From: Bryobacterales bacterium
GTDB taxonomy: Bacteria; Acidobacteriota; Terriglobia; Bryobacterales; Bryobacteraceae
Length of the DNA: 11,503 bases
Assembly (NCBI GenBank): GCA_016789785.1
Contig: JAEUQE010000261.1
Coordinates: 1-11,503, forward strand
Reading direction: 5' to 3'
Made by a program: the position numbers and the translations under genes. This document shows positions 1 to 8,200 of the stretch, piece after piece (the stretch's first letter is position 1; the number at the start of each line of letters is the position of its first letter). Under the pieces are notes generated by a model, which had not been told where the DNA came from, made no database searches, and saw only the letters and a list, made by a program, of their open reading frames with translations.

Positions 1-590
1 CCCGGGTGCGGGCTTCAGAGCCGAAACGGCCCGCGTGGGCGCATGCGCGGCGCGGTAGGCGCTCATGAGATGGCTAAGTCGAAGGCTTTGTTTGTGGGCC
101 GCTCACCGCGGCTGGCGGGCGCTTCGCGCTCCAGGTGAAGATCCGCCTTGCTGGCAGGCCGCTTCCACGGTTCGCAGTGCCCCTGACGTTCCCGGTCATG
201 CTGCGACAGCGAAGCAGGGTTTGCGTTGGCAGCGGCCCTGACGCAGCAACGCGGCGAACTCATGCACGGCAATCCCGAGGTCCATCGGGCAATTTACGAA
301 CCGGGAAGCTGACGGCGTTGCGTGTGTGATGGACTCCGGGAAACGTCCAACTGCTACCGCCACCCCGCTGGCTAGCCCGCATTTGCGAAATAGTATCCAG
401 CACCGCCGTCCACCTTGTGTCACGGGCATCACAAGGCGCTGGCGGACTCCCGGCGTCCTGCTGGAAGCCCGCCGCCGCGCAGCGATAGAATAGCTTTGAC
501 CGGGGCTTCCGCCGGGTCCACGAGAACCTCTACCGGACGGTGTGTGCTGCGTGGCAAACCCCTGTCACTCCCACCCCGCTTCCAGGCTGA

Positions 591-615
591 CCAAGGCGCC
601 CGCGCGCGGCCTTGG
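591..615 (+). other. Hairpin-forming inverted repeat in the ppc leader
   Basis: CCAAGGC (591-597) and GCCTTGG (609-615) are perfect 7-bp inverted arms around an 11-nt GC-rich loop. No T-tract follows, so it does not look like an intrinsic terminator. It lies about 85 nt before the ppc start and could be a leader-RNA structure, or chance in GC-rich DNA. Confidence 0.25.
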
Positions 616-686
616 TGACGGCGCAACTCCGTGGCCTTTCTTGGATCTGGCCCTTGTGGATTCCCGGCCGGTCCGGCGAGATACGG

Positions 687-695
687 TGAAGGAGA
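687..695 (+). promoter_or_regulatory. Ribosome binding site of ppc
   Basis: TGAAGGAGA contains a strong Shine-Dalgarno core, GAAGGAG, and ends 6 nt before the ATG at 702. This fixes the ppc start. Confidence 0.8.
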
Positions 696-701
696 CATGC
701 A

Positions 702-3410
702 ATGACCGATACGTTGGCCACCCAGCACTTGCAGCGCGGGTTCGAGAAGTGGGAAACCGATCTGCATTTCCTGCTGGAACGCTTCGGCTGTGTTCTACAG
801 TCGATCGGTGAACCCGAACTCGCGAGCCTGCTCCAACAATGCTTCGTGGAAGGGGAACGCGCGCCCGGAGCGCTGCCCGCGCGAGCCGCGCAAGCCCTGT
901 CGATCGGGTTTCAACTGCTGAACATGGTGGAAGAGAACACCGCCAATCAAATGCAGCGGCTGCGCGAACAGTCGAGAGGTCCAGCGGTGACGGCGGGCGC
1001 CTGGCCGCATTACTTCCTATGGCTGCGGCAGAGCGGGTTCCTTCCGGAGGAGATCGCCTCCCGGCTGAAGGGCGCACATGTGCAGCCCGTGCTGACCGCT
1101 CATCCCACCGAAGCGAAACGGGCCACAGTTCTCGAACAACACCGGGACATTTACGTCTTGTTACTCGAACGCGAGCACGGCAACTGGTCTCCGCTGGAGC
1201 AGAAAGCGCTGACCGAACGCTTTGATGCTGTAATTGAACGGCTTTGGCGGACGGGGGAGATCTTTCTCGAACGGCCCGATGTGGACAGCGAAGTACGCAA
1301 CATTTTGCATTATTTCACCACTGTTTTTCCGGAGGCGGTGCACTTACTGACCGAGCGATTCCGGGAATCGTGGGCCTGGGCGTTTGGCGCGCTGCCGGTG
1401 CCGGAAGAGCCGCGGCTGAGTTTCGGGACGTGGGTCGGGGGCGACCGGGACGGCCATCCTTTTGTAACTCCGGAAGTGACCGCCACAACGCTTGACCGGT
1501 TGGGTGTGGCGGCTCGCGATCTGTTGCGCCGCTATCTGCGCCAGCTTGCGACACAACTGAGTCTCTCGGAATTACTGCAACCGCCTCCCGAGATGCTTCG
1601 ATCGTGGATCGATGCCCATGCCGCGGTGTCGGGCGAAGCGGGGCGCGAGGCCATCGCGCGCAACCGGGAGGAGCCGTGGAGGCAGATGCTCAATCTGATG
1701 GTGCTGCGGCTGAATCCTTCGGCGCCGAACTCGTACCTGAGGGCGGAGGAACTGGAAGAGGATCTGCGGCTGATTTCCCGATCCCTGCAAGCCGCCGGCG
1801 CGGAGCGTGTGGCCAAGGTGAATGTGGTGCCGGTGCTGCGGATCGTGGAGACGTTTGGGTTTCACATGGCAGCGCTCGACTACCGGCAGAACAGCGCCTA
1901 CCATGACCGCGCGATCGGGCAACTGCTGGGAGTGGCGGGGCTGGATGGCAACGGCTATTCGAACTGGTCTTTCGACCGCCGGATGGAGCTTCTGGATGCC
2001 GAGTTGCAATCGCCGAGGCCATTTGCAGGCGTTGCCGCCGATCTGCCTGATGAGGCCGCAGCCACCGTCAGCGTGCTGGAGGTCATTCGCCGCCACATCG
2101 CGCAGCATGGACCGCGAGGCATCGGCACCTTGATTGTCAGCATGACGCGAGATGAGGCCGATCTGTTGAATGTCTACCTGTTGGGCCGCGAGGCGGGCCT
2201 GGTGCGGCACACGCCCGATGGGCTGATCAGCGATGTGGCGGTGACTCCGTTGTTCGAAACGATCGACGATCTCAGGCGGAGCACGGAGGTGCTTGCGTCG
2301 TTTCTCGATCATCCGATTACGCGGCGGACGCTCGAACATCTGCGGCGTCGCGATGGGCGGGAGCGCCCGGTGCAGGATGTCATGATCGGCTACAGCGACA
2401 GCAACAAGGACGGCGGGATTCTGGCGAGCCACTGGTGCCTGCGAACTGCGCAACGGGGCATGTCGGCACTGGCGCGGCAGCGGGGCATCGACCTGCGATT
2501 CTTTCATGGACGCGGCGGGACGCTTGGCCGCGGCGCGGGTCCCACGCATGTGTTTCTGGAAGCGCAGCCAGTGGGGACGCTGCACGGTGAGATGCGCGTC
2601 ACGGAACAAGGCGAGGTCATTTCGCAGAAGTATGCAAACCGGGTGACCGCGACGAACCATCTGGAACGGCTGCTGGCCGGTGTCAGCGCGTGGTCCCTGG
2701 TTCATGAACGCCGCAGTGAGGAACCTCCGCACGCGTTTGAAGAGCAGTTTGGCCACATCGCCGAGTGGAGCCGCGAGACTTACCGGGCGCTGGTGGAGGA
2801 ACCGGGATTTGTGGAGTTCTTCGCGCAGGCGACGCCGATTGACGCGATTGAGCAGAACCGGATCGGCTCGCGGCCGCCACGGCGTAGCGGAGAGCGGACG
2901 TTGAAGGATCTGCGGGCGATTCCGTGGGTCTTCTCGTGGAGCCAGGCACGGTTCAACCTTCCGGGCTGGTATGGAGTTGGCAGCGCATTGGAACGCGTGC
3001 GGCGGAATCCGGATCAGTGGCGCGGACTGAGCACGTCGGTCGGCGATTGGCCATATCTCCGGTATGTGCTCCACAACGTGGAGGCATCCGTGATGACTGC
3101 GCACGAAGCGCTGATGGGCGAGTACTCCGCGCTTGTGGAAGATCCGGAGTTGCGAGAGCGGGTGCTTGGCCGGATTCTCGACGAACTGGCGAAGACCAGG
3201 GAGGCACTCAACGGGCTTTTCGGCGATACTTTCCAATCGCGGCGGCCGCGGTTGTGGAAGACGGTTGAGTTGCGGCGTGCCGCGCTCGAGCAGTTGCATC
3301 GTGAGCAGATCCGGCTGCTGCGGCAGTGGCGCGGTGGTGATGACGCGAAGTTGCTGCCGGTGTTGGAAACCGTCAATGCGATCGCGGGCGGTTTGAAGAC
3401 GACAGGCTGA
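702..3410 (+). CDS. ppc: Phosphoenolpyruvate carboxylase
   Basis: Cytosolic enzyme that joins bicarbonate to phosphoenolpyruvate to give oxaloacetate, refilling the TCA cycle. At 902 residues it is close to the E. coli enzyme (883) and looks complete. The signatures appear in order: VLTAHPTE with catalytic His134 (E. coli His138), GGDRDGHP at 246-253, GYSDSNKDGG at 563-572, FHGRGGTLGRGAGP with His602 and Arg610 (E. coli His579 and Arg587), then IPWVFSWSQARFNLPGW. The ATG is set by a strong ribosome binding site. Oddity: by my alignment from memory, two of the four aspartate-inhibitor ligands of the E. coli enzyme are replaced. Lys773 corresponds to Ala800, and the C-terminal NTG (Asn881) is TTG here (Thr900); Arg587 and Arg832 are kept as Arg610 and Arg858. 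Catalytic function is near certain; feedback control may differ. It stands alone and faces a convergent neighbour. Confidence 0.98.
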   Translation: MTDTLATQHLQRGFEKWETDLHFLLERFGCVLQSIGEPELASLLQQCFVEGERAPGALPARAAQALSIGFQLLNMVEENTANQMQRLREQSRGPAVTAGAWPHYFLWLRQSGFLPEEIASRLKGAHVQPVLTAHPTEAKRATVLEQHRDIYVLLLEREHGNWSPLEQKALTERFDAVIERLWRTGEIFLERPDVDSEVRNILHYFTTVFPEAVHLLTERFRESWAWAFGALPVPEEPRLSFGTWVGGDRDGHPFVTPEVTATTLDRLGVAARDLLRRYLRQLATQLSLSELLQPPPEMLRSWIDAHAAVSGEAGREAIARNREEPWRQMLNLMVLRLNPSAPNSYLRAEELEEDLRLISRSLQAAGAERVAKVNVVPVLRIVETFGFHMAALDYRQNSAYHDRAIGQLLGVAGLDGNGYSNWSFDRRMELLDAELQSPRPFAGVAADLPDEAAATVSVLEVIRRHIAQHGPRGIGTLIVSMTRDEADLLNVYLLGREAGLVRHTPDGLISDVAVTPLFETIDDLRRSTEVLASFLDHPITRRTLEHLRRRDGRERPVQDVMIGYSDSNKDGGILASHWCLRTAQRGMSALARQRGIDLRFFHGRGGTLGRGAGPTHVFLEAQPVGTLHGEMRVTEQGEVISQKYANRVTATNHLERLLAGVSAWSLVHERRSEEPPHAFEEQFGHIAEWSRETYRALVEEPGFVEFFAQATPIDAIEQNRIGSRPPRRSGERTLKDLRAIPWVFSWSQARFNLPGWYGVGSALERVRRNPDQWRGLSTSVGDWPYLRYVLHNVEASVMTAHEALMGEYSALVEDPELRERVLGRILDELAKTREALNGLFGDTFQSRRPRLWKTVELRRAALEQLHREQIRLLRQWRGGDDAKLLPVLETVNAIAGGLKTTG

Positions 3411-3472
3411 GGTTTCGCTGGTCTCGCGCCCGCCGGAGGGGCCGCACTCTGTTCGATCGTTTCTACACTGCA

Positions 3473-3502
3473 AAAAGTGTTGAAAAGTGTTGAAAAGTGT
3501 TG
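3473..3502. repeat. Three perfect 10-bp tandem direct repeats
   Basis: AAAAGTGTTG occurs three times head to tail (3473-3482, 3483-3492, 3493-3502), followed by AA. A short inverted repeat, ACACT (3465-3469) with AGTGT (3476-3480), overlaps the first copy. The array is AT-rich against a GC-rich background and lies in the 146-bp gap between two convergent genes. The 10-bp period would place every copy on the same DNA face. I see no clear intrinsic terminator in this gap. A protein-binding array, a weak bidirectional transcription end or a slippage product are all possible. Confidence 0.85.
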
Positions 3503-3556
3503 AATGGAAAATCGTGGACTGCTGTTTCATCGGGATAGGATGATAGGTTCGTAGAC

Positions 3557-4192
3557 TTATTGGGTAGCCGCGGCAACTTTGCGGTTGAGACAACATTTCT
3601 TGAATTTGAGGCCGCTGCCGCAGGGGCATTTCTGGTTGCGTGGCGTGCGGGGAGCGGGTGGTGGCGGGGCTTCGGCAGTTGGTGTGGTCGCGGTGGTGGC
3701 GCGAGGGCTGGGTTCTGGCTCGGAGGATGGCAGGGGTTCAGGCTGCGCCGGTGGCTTCGGCGGGAGGGGTGTGTCGATCGCAAGCATATCGTCCGATGGA
3801 GGGATGTCGAGTAACATGCGTTGGACGCGGGTGAGATCTTCCTCGGTAACCACGGCGGTATCGATGTTGTAACTGGATGCATACTTGACGACGCTGAGTG
3901 CCGCACGGAGGCGGAGAGAGGGCGGGAGTTGCGGGTCATTGAGGGTTTCACGCATGACTTGGATGGCACTGGGAGTAAGGGTGTCGAGATCTTCCTGGAC
4001 CCGGGACATGCGCTCGTAGCGGGCGTTGCGGAGGGTGGCTGCGAACTTGGGATGACAGCGGCACCAATGGTGGACGGTGGTGCGATGGACACCGGCGGCG
4101 GCAGCGGCCTCGGTGACGGAGACGCCCGCGGCGAGGGCGTGGAGTACCTGCATGTGGATCGGCTTGAGTTCGGACAGGCTGTCGGATGGCAT
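3557..4192 (-). CDS. HTH protein with C-terminal SEC-C zinc motif
   Basis: A protein of 211 residues with two recognisable ends. The N-terminal part (about 10-60) is a homeodomain-like helix-turn-helix, VSVTEAAAAAGVHRTTVHHW, of the kind found in transposase or phage terminase small-subunit N-termini. A mostly helical segment follows to about 138. Residues about 140-186 are a Pro/Ala/Glu-rich, probably disordered linker. The C-terminus is a SEC-C zinc motif, CPCGSGLKFKKCC, with Cys189, Cys191, Cys200 and Cys201 as likely Zn ligands, followed by a basic tail. SEC-C motifs occur in SecA tails and in many uncharacterised proteins, so the motif does not reveal function. The ATG at 4192 has no strong ribosome binding site. 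It is convergent with ppc and divergent from the VapBC module. A DNA-binding regulator or mobile-element remnant is possible; the role is unknown. Confidence 0.85.
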   Translation of the reverse strand: MPSDSLSELKPIHMQVLHALAAGVSVTEAAAAAGVHRTTVHHWCRCHPKFAATLRNARYERMSRVQEDLDTLTPSAIQVMRETLNDPQLPPSLRLRAALSVVKYASSYNIDTAVVTEEDLTRVQRMLLDIPPSDDMLAIDTPLPPKPPAQPEPLPSSEPEPSPRATTATTPTAEAPPPPAPRTPRNQKCPCGSGLKFKKCCLNRKVAAATQ

Positions 4193-4394
4193 GACTTTGG
4201 TTTCCCGGCTTCAGGATATCGGGCGGGGAAGTGAAGGGTTTGTGAAGTTGTGGGTAAGTGGTTGAAAGAATGGGTCGTTATTTTTTCAGTTGACGTGAAA
4301 TGGCGGCCCGCGAGCGGTGAGCGTACTGGAGGTCAGCGCGGTCGCCGCTGCTGCGCCCCGCCGCGCGCGATACTATGAGGAGGCACCTTTCTGT

Positions 4395-4423
4395 TTGCAC
4401 AGTGCCGGTTTTTGGTGTAGGGT
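4395..4423 (+). promoter_or_regulatory. Candidate sigma70-type promoter of the vapBC module
   Basis: TTGCAC (4395-4400), a 17-nt spacer and TAGGGT (4418-4423) lie just upstream of the vapB ribosome binding site. The start would fall near 4430, giving a leader of roughly 17 nt. The -10 box is only a moderate match. The rest of the 254-bp gap from 4193 (divergent from the SEC-C gene) shows nothing else I can name. Confidence 0.35.
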
Positions 4424-4432
4424 GATGGTGAC

Positions 4433-4440
4433 GAAGGAGG
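4433..4440 (+). promoter_or_regulatory. Strong ribosome binding site that decides the TTG start of vapB
   Basis: GAAGGAGG ends 6 nt before a TTG codon at 4447. No in-frame ATG is placed to use it, so TTG is the likely initiator. Confidence 0.75.
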
Positions 4441-4446
4441 CGCAAC

Positions 4447-4680
4447 TTGACGATCGAAATTCTTAGACCCGAGCTTGAAAGGCTCATTCGGGAGCGGATG
4501 GAACGGGGCGGATTCGAGACCGTTGAGGATGCCCTTCTGGACGCACTGAAGCCGCCACCCGCCCAACAACCGCGCCGGCCCAAAAAGCCGCTCGGCCAGT
4601 TTCTTCTTGAATCGCCGCTCTCCGGCTCCGGATTGAATTTGGAGCGCAAGCGCGACTATCCGCGGCCCGTCAGCCTGTGA
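4447..4680 (+). CDS. vapB: VapB-type antitoxin, ribbon-helix-helix-like
   Basis: A 77-residue antitoxin for the overlapping PIN toxin. The N-terminal half has the pattern of RHH-type antitoxins: a short beta strand (TIEILRP), a helix (ELERLIRERMERGG), then FETVEDALLDAL. This part should dimerise, bind the module's own promoter and repress it. A Pro-rich hinge (about 37-50) follows. The tail, FLLESPLSGSGLNLERKR and beyond, has the look of the toxin-neutralising segment that wraps a PIN active site. The start is TTG, chosen because a near-perfect ribosome binding site ends 6 nt upstream. Its stop overlaps the toxin GTG start (GTGA, 4677-4680), so translation is coupled and antitoxin is made first. 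I assign the vapB role mainly from pairing and tail sequence; ParD/CopG-like naming would also be defensible. Confidence 0.85.
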   Translation: MTIEILRPELERLIRERMERGGFETVEDALLDALKPPPAQQPRRPKKPLGQFLLESPLSGSGLNLERKRDYPRPVSL

Positions 4681-5117
4681 ATGGATTCCTCGTTGACACC
4701 AACGTTATCTCCGAGTTCGTCAAACCTCAGCCGGACTCGCGCGTCATCCAATGGCTCGATGCCGTCGATTCCCAGTTACTCTTCGCAAGTGTGGTGACCT
4801 TCGGAGAAATCCGTCTGGGGATTGAAGACCTGCCCCCTGGCAAGCGCCGCTCGCAATTGGAGCGGTGGGTCGAGCATGGCCTGCCGGACTGGTTTGAGGA
4901 AAACCTCCTACCGGTTAACAAGCACATCGCGTTTCAGTGGGCACGACTCACCATACAGGCCAAGAGAAAAGGCGTCGCGGTGACAACTGCCGACGGTCTG
5001 ATCGCGGCCACCGCGATCGCGCACGACCTGACGATCGTTACCCGCAATGTCAAGGATTTCGCGGTGCTGACGGTTCCCATTTTGAATCCTTGGGAGAACG
5101 CCGATGTCCAACAGTGA
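4677..5117 (+). CDS. vapC: VapC-type PIN-domain ribonuclease toxin (FitB-like)
   Basis: A single-domain PIN endoribonuclease of 146 residues, the toxin of the pair. In this family the enzyme cleaves RNA, often tRNA or rRNA, in the cytosol and uses Mg2+ or Mn2+ held by acidic residues. All four expected acids are visible: Asp7 in LVDTNVISE, Glu44 in TFGEIRLG, Asp106 in TADGLIAATA and Asp127 in TRNVKDF. The DTNVISE opening and LPPGKRR segment fit the FitB-like branch. The start is GTG at 4677, overlapping the antitoxin stop by 4 bp; the nearby ATG at 4681 is out of frame. Nothing looks truncated, so the module is probably active. The specific RNA target cannot be read from the sequence. The following 130 bp, up to the ATPase gene, show no feature I can name. 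Confidence 0.93.
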   Translation: MNGFLVDTNVISEFVKPQPDSRVIQWLDAVDSQLLFASVVTFGEIRLGIEDLPPGKRRSQLERWVEHGLPDWFEENLLPVNKHIAFQWARLTIQAKRKGVAVTTADGLIAATAIAHDLTIVTRNVKDFAVLTVPILNPWENADVQQ

Positions 5118-5247
5118 CGCTGCCCGGCAGGACGCTACGGCGGATGTCGCGAGGTAGGCGGACGGACGGCTCGTAAAAACACTTACCGTTCCGAGTTGTC
5201 GATAAGTCAGGGCAATCATTACCTCGCGTTGTGTCACGCTTTGGGGC

Positions 5248-8200
5248 ATGTTCGAATGGGCTCTGATTTACGGTCTGTCGAGCGTTGCGGCGGCTGGTCT
5301 GAAGGCGCTCACCGCGAGTGACGCTCCCGGTGGTGGGGGCGGTGATGACTTCGGCGCCGGTGGAGTTCCGGGGAACCGGCTGGACGCGGCGGCGGTTCAG
5401 GCGATGGCGGGGCTGCGGGAGCGGTTCACGCTGCACCGGCCGGAGCGCAATCACGAGATCCAGCAGGCAGTTCGCAAGGCTTACTTTCAATCTCTGCTGC
5501 ATGTCGCTGTGCCGTATGCGGAACTGCAGGGCGCGCAACCGCGGGCATGGCTGACTGCGGCGGGTCTTCCCAATTGGGCGATCGAGGCATGGGACGCGCT
5601 CGGGGATCATACGCGGGCTGGGGTACTGGTGCAAGCCGATCAGGAAGCGGTGCGCCGGCTTCTGAATGAGGTGCTGCCGCGCATTCGCAACGCCGAATCG
5701 GATGTCGAGGAAGTGGAGATCCGGGAACTCAATCTTCCGTTCGACAGATTGGAGCAGGTGCTCGGTGCGCAGCCGACGGAGGAGGATATCCGGAAGCCGC
5801 TGGTCGAGCGGGTGAGGACCGAGTTGGCCACTTACTGGAGCGGCGGGCTGCCTGAGGGGTTGTCGGACCTGATTGACCGGCATTGGTACACCGCCTTCCG
5901 TGCGTGCTTTCTCCATTTCGTGAGCCGCGACCCGACGGTTAAGGCGAAGGTGGCAGTGTTGATGGACGTCAAGATCCTTGACGTGGTGAACCGGTTGGAG
6001 AAGAAGTTCGACCAGGCGCTTCCACAGATGGTAGTGCGGCACGAGAGTGTCATCAATCCGCCGAGGCTTGATGACCCGGTGATCGGGCGTGATGCCGAGG
6101 CGCAGTTGCTGCTGAAGCATCTGCGGAAGGAGAAGGCTGTTGCCATTGTGGCGCCGTCGTTCTTTGGGAAGACTTCGATCATTCGACGGGCGCTGCGTGA
6201 AGTGACTGATGGTGTGCGGATTACGGATGAGTCTGTAAAGGCGATTCTTTACTTTGAGGGCGAGTTACGGCTTTCCGGTCTTTTTGGCGAGACCGGGAGG
6301 TTGACGGGTGAATCGGACGGATGGACGGAGTTCGCGGGATCGAACGAAGAGCTTGCGAAGAAGGTGTCCGCTTACTGGAGTTATCTCGATCGTTGCGGGC
6401 CGGTGTGGCTGATTCTCGACTCTTTCGAAGCCAACCTGAGCACGCCGGAGAACCCGGTACTGAAGGATGACGCCATCCGGCAATGGCTGGAGGCGTTTCT
6501 GCGGCGTCAAAGTGCTCACCGTCTGATTATGGCGAGCCGTTTTGACCCACGGCTGCGTGGCGTGCTGAACCTGCCGGCGATCAGCAGGGCGCTGACCGAA
6601 GGGTTACCGGAAGAGGATTGCGTCGAATTGTGGCGTAGGGTGCTGACGGTGGAGGATGGCGCGTCCGACGCCGTGCTACGGGAGTTATCTCAAAGACTGC
6701 ACCGGATGCCGGCGGCGATTCGCGGCGCTGCGGAGTATGTAAACTACCGCAGTTCGGAAGCCACTCCTGAAGACCTGTTGCGGAACTCGAAGTTCTTTGC
6801 CAAGTTCGATCGAGGCGATATCGAGGGCGGCTTTCAGTACGTGCTGCGCGAGTTGATTGGGCAGTTACAGCCGGGAACGCGGCGCTTACTCCGCTATTTG
6901 GCGGAACTGCCGGAGCCCGTTCCACGGCGTGCGCTCACTGTACTTGCGGACGAGGTTGAGCTGATCGATTTGCTGGAGATGATCCAAACCTCGGTGATCG
7001 TGGCAAACCAGGCCAAGGATGTGTTCGGGGATCGTTGGTACCGGCTGCACGGGACGGCGCGAAAGGTGTTGGCGGAGGAGTCGGCGGTGTCGACGCGAGA
7101 GCACGCGCATCACTGCATCCGGGAGGGGAACGCGGCGCAGAAGGGAAAGCGTTTCGTATTGGCCGAATCGCTTCAGGAGTGTGCTCGGGTAATTGCGCAG
7201 CGTTTGGTGGATGCCGGCGAGGTCGACGCGCTGGCGGATGTCGCGACGGCGCTGATGAACAAGGGCGTCGCGCTGATGGAGCAGAAGAGGTATGGCGAGG
7301 CTGTGGCAAGCAACGACCGTGCGGTGGTGAGCTATGAAGAACTGGTGAAAGGGGGCCGGAGCGATCTGCGGGAGCATCTCGCGACGGCGCTGATGAACAA
7401 GGGAGTCGTGCTGCAGTTGCAGAAGAGCTATGGGGAGGCGATGGTGAGCTACGACCGTGCGGTGGTGAGCTATGAAGAACTGGTGAGAGGGGGCCGGAGC
7501 GACCTGCGGGAGGATGTTGCGAAGGCGCTGATGAACAGGGGTGTGGCGCTGACGAATCAGAAGAGGTATGAGGAGGCGCTGGCGAGCTGTGACCGGGCAC
7601 TGGCGAGCTATCGAGAACTGGTGAAAGGGGGCCGGAGCGATCTCCGGGAGAGTGTCGCGAAGGGGCTGATGAACAAGGCGAACGTGCTGGCAGGCCAAAA
7701 GAGGCATGAGGAGGCCGTGGAGAGCTACGACCTTGCGCTGGAGAGTTATGAAGAACTGGTGAGAGCCGGCCGGAGCGATCTGCGTGAGAATCTGGCGATG
7801 GCGATGATGAACAAGGCGAGCGTGTTGCAGTTGCAGAAGCGGTATCAGGAAGGTGTCGCGAGTTACATCCAGGCGATCGAGAGCTATGGAGAACTCGTGA
7901 GCGAGGGTCGGAGCGATCTGCGGGAGCATGTGGCGGCGGCGCTGATGAACAAGGGCGTCGCACTGATGGAGCAGAAGAGGTATGGGGAGGCGGTGGCGAG
8001 CTACGATCGGGCGCTGGAGACGTACGAAGAACTGATGAGAGGTGGCCGGGCCGATCTGCGGGAGGATGTCGCGACGGCGCTGACGAACAAGCACGTCCTG
8101 ATCGAGTCGCAAGGGGATCTCGCCGCAGCTCTGCTTCTCATCGAACGGGCCGTGGACATCCGCCGGCAACTGCACGCCCAGGGGTATCGCCACCAGACAG

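Larger units (their letters stand above)
1..701. other. Non-coding or uninterpretable region upstream of ppc
   Basis: No reading frame here has a recognisable domain, a convincing ribosome binding site or coding-like composition; the short frames on both strands look like chance openings in GC-rich DNA. Short frames run off the left edge on both strands, including a minus-strand ATG at 64-66 that stays open to base 1, but 22 codons are too few to call. The stretch around 95-150 is rich in small GC inverted repeats, for example GGGCGC TTC GCGCTC at 117-131, like an intergenic repeat. A -10-like TAGAAT lies at 486-491 without a good -35 box; if used, it would give ppc a leader of about 200 nt. 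Confidence 0.5.

Noticed and set aside
591..615. The hairpin as an intrinsic terminator or riboswitch
   Set aside because: No T-tract follows and no known riboswitch pattern is recognisable; it is kept only as a low-confidence hairpin.
3473..3502. The repeats as a CRISPR array
   Set aside because: Units are 10 bp, directly adjacent with no spacers, and no cas gene is present.
1572..3629. A 685-codon open frame on the minus strand opposite ppc
   Set aside because: It is antisense to an intact, motif-complete PEP carboxylase. Long antisense frames are common in GC-rich genes, and its composition (rich in Arg, Pro, His and Gln) is typical of such shadows.
4375..4425. A 16-codon frame upstream of vapB that might be a leader peptide
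   Set aside because: It has no attenuator-like structure or codon bias, and the candidate promoter lies inside it.
5104..5157. A 17-codon frame starting MSNSDAARQD after vapC with a GGGAGA-like ribosome binding site
   Set aside because: It is very short, has no recognisable product and overlaps the vapC end; I cannot separate it from chance.
6886..8193. Minus-strand open frames of 435 and 342 codons opposite the TPR array, with repetitive protein sequence
   Set aside because: Their periodicity simply mirrors the 138-bp TPR repeats on the plus strand; there is no ribosome binding site or known domain.
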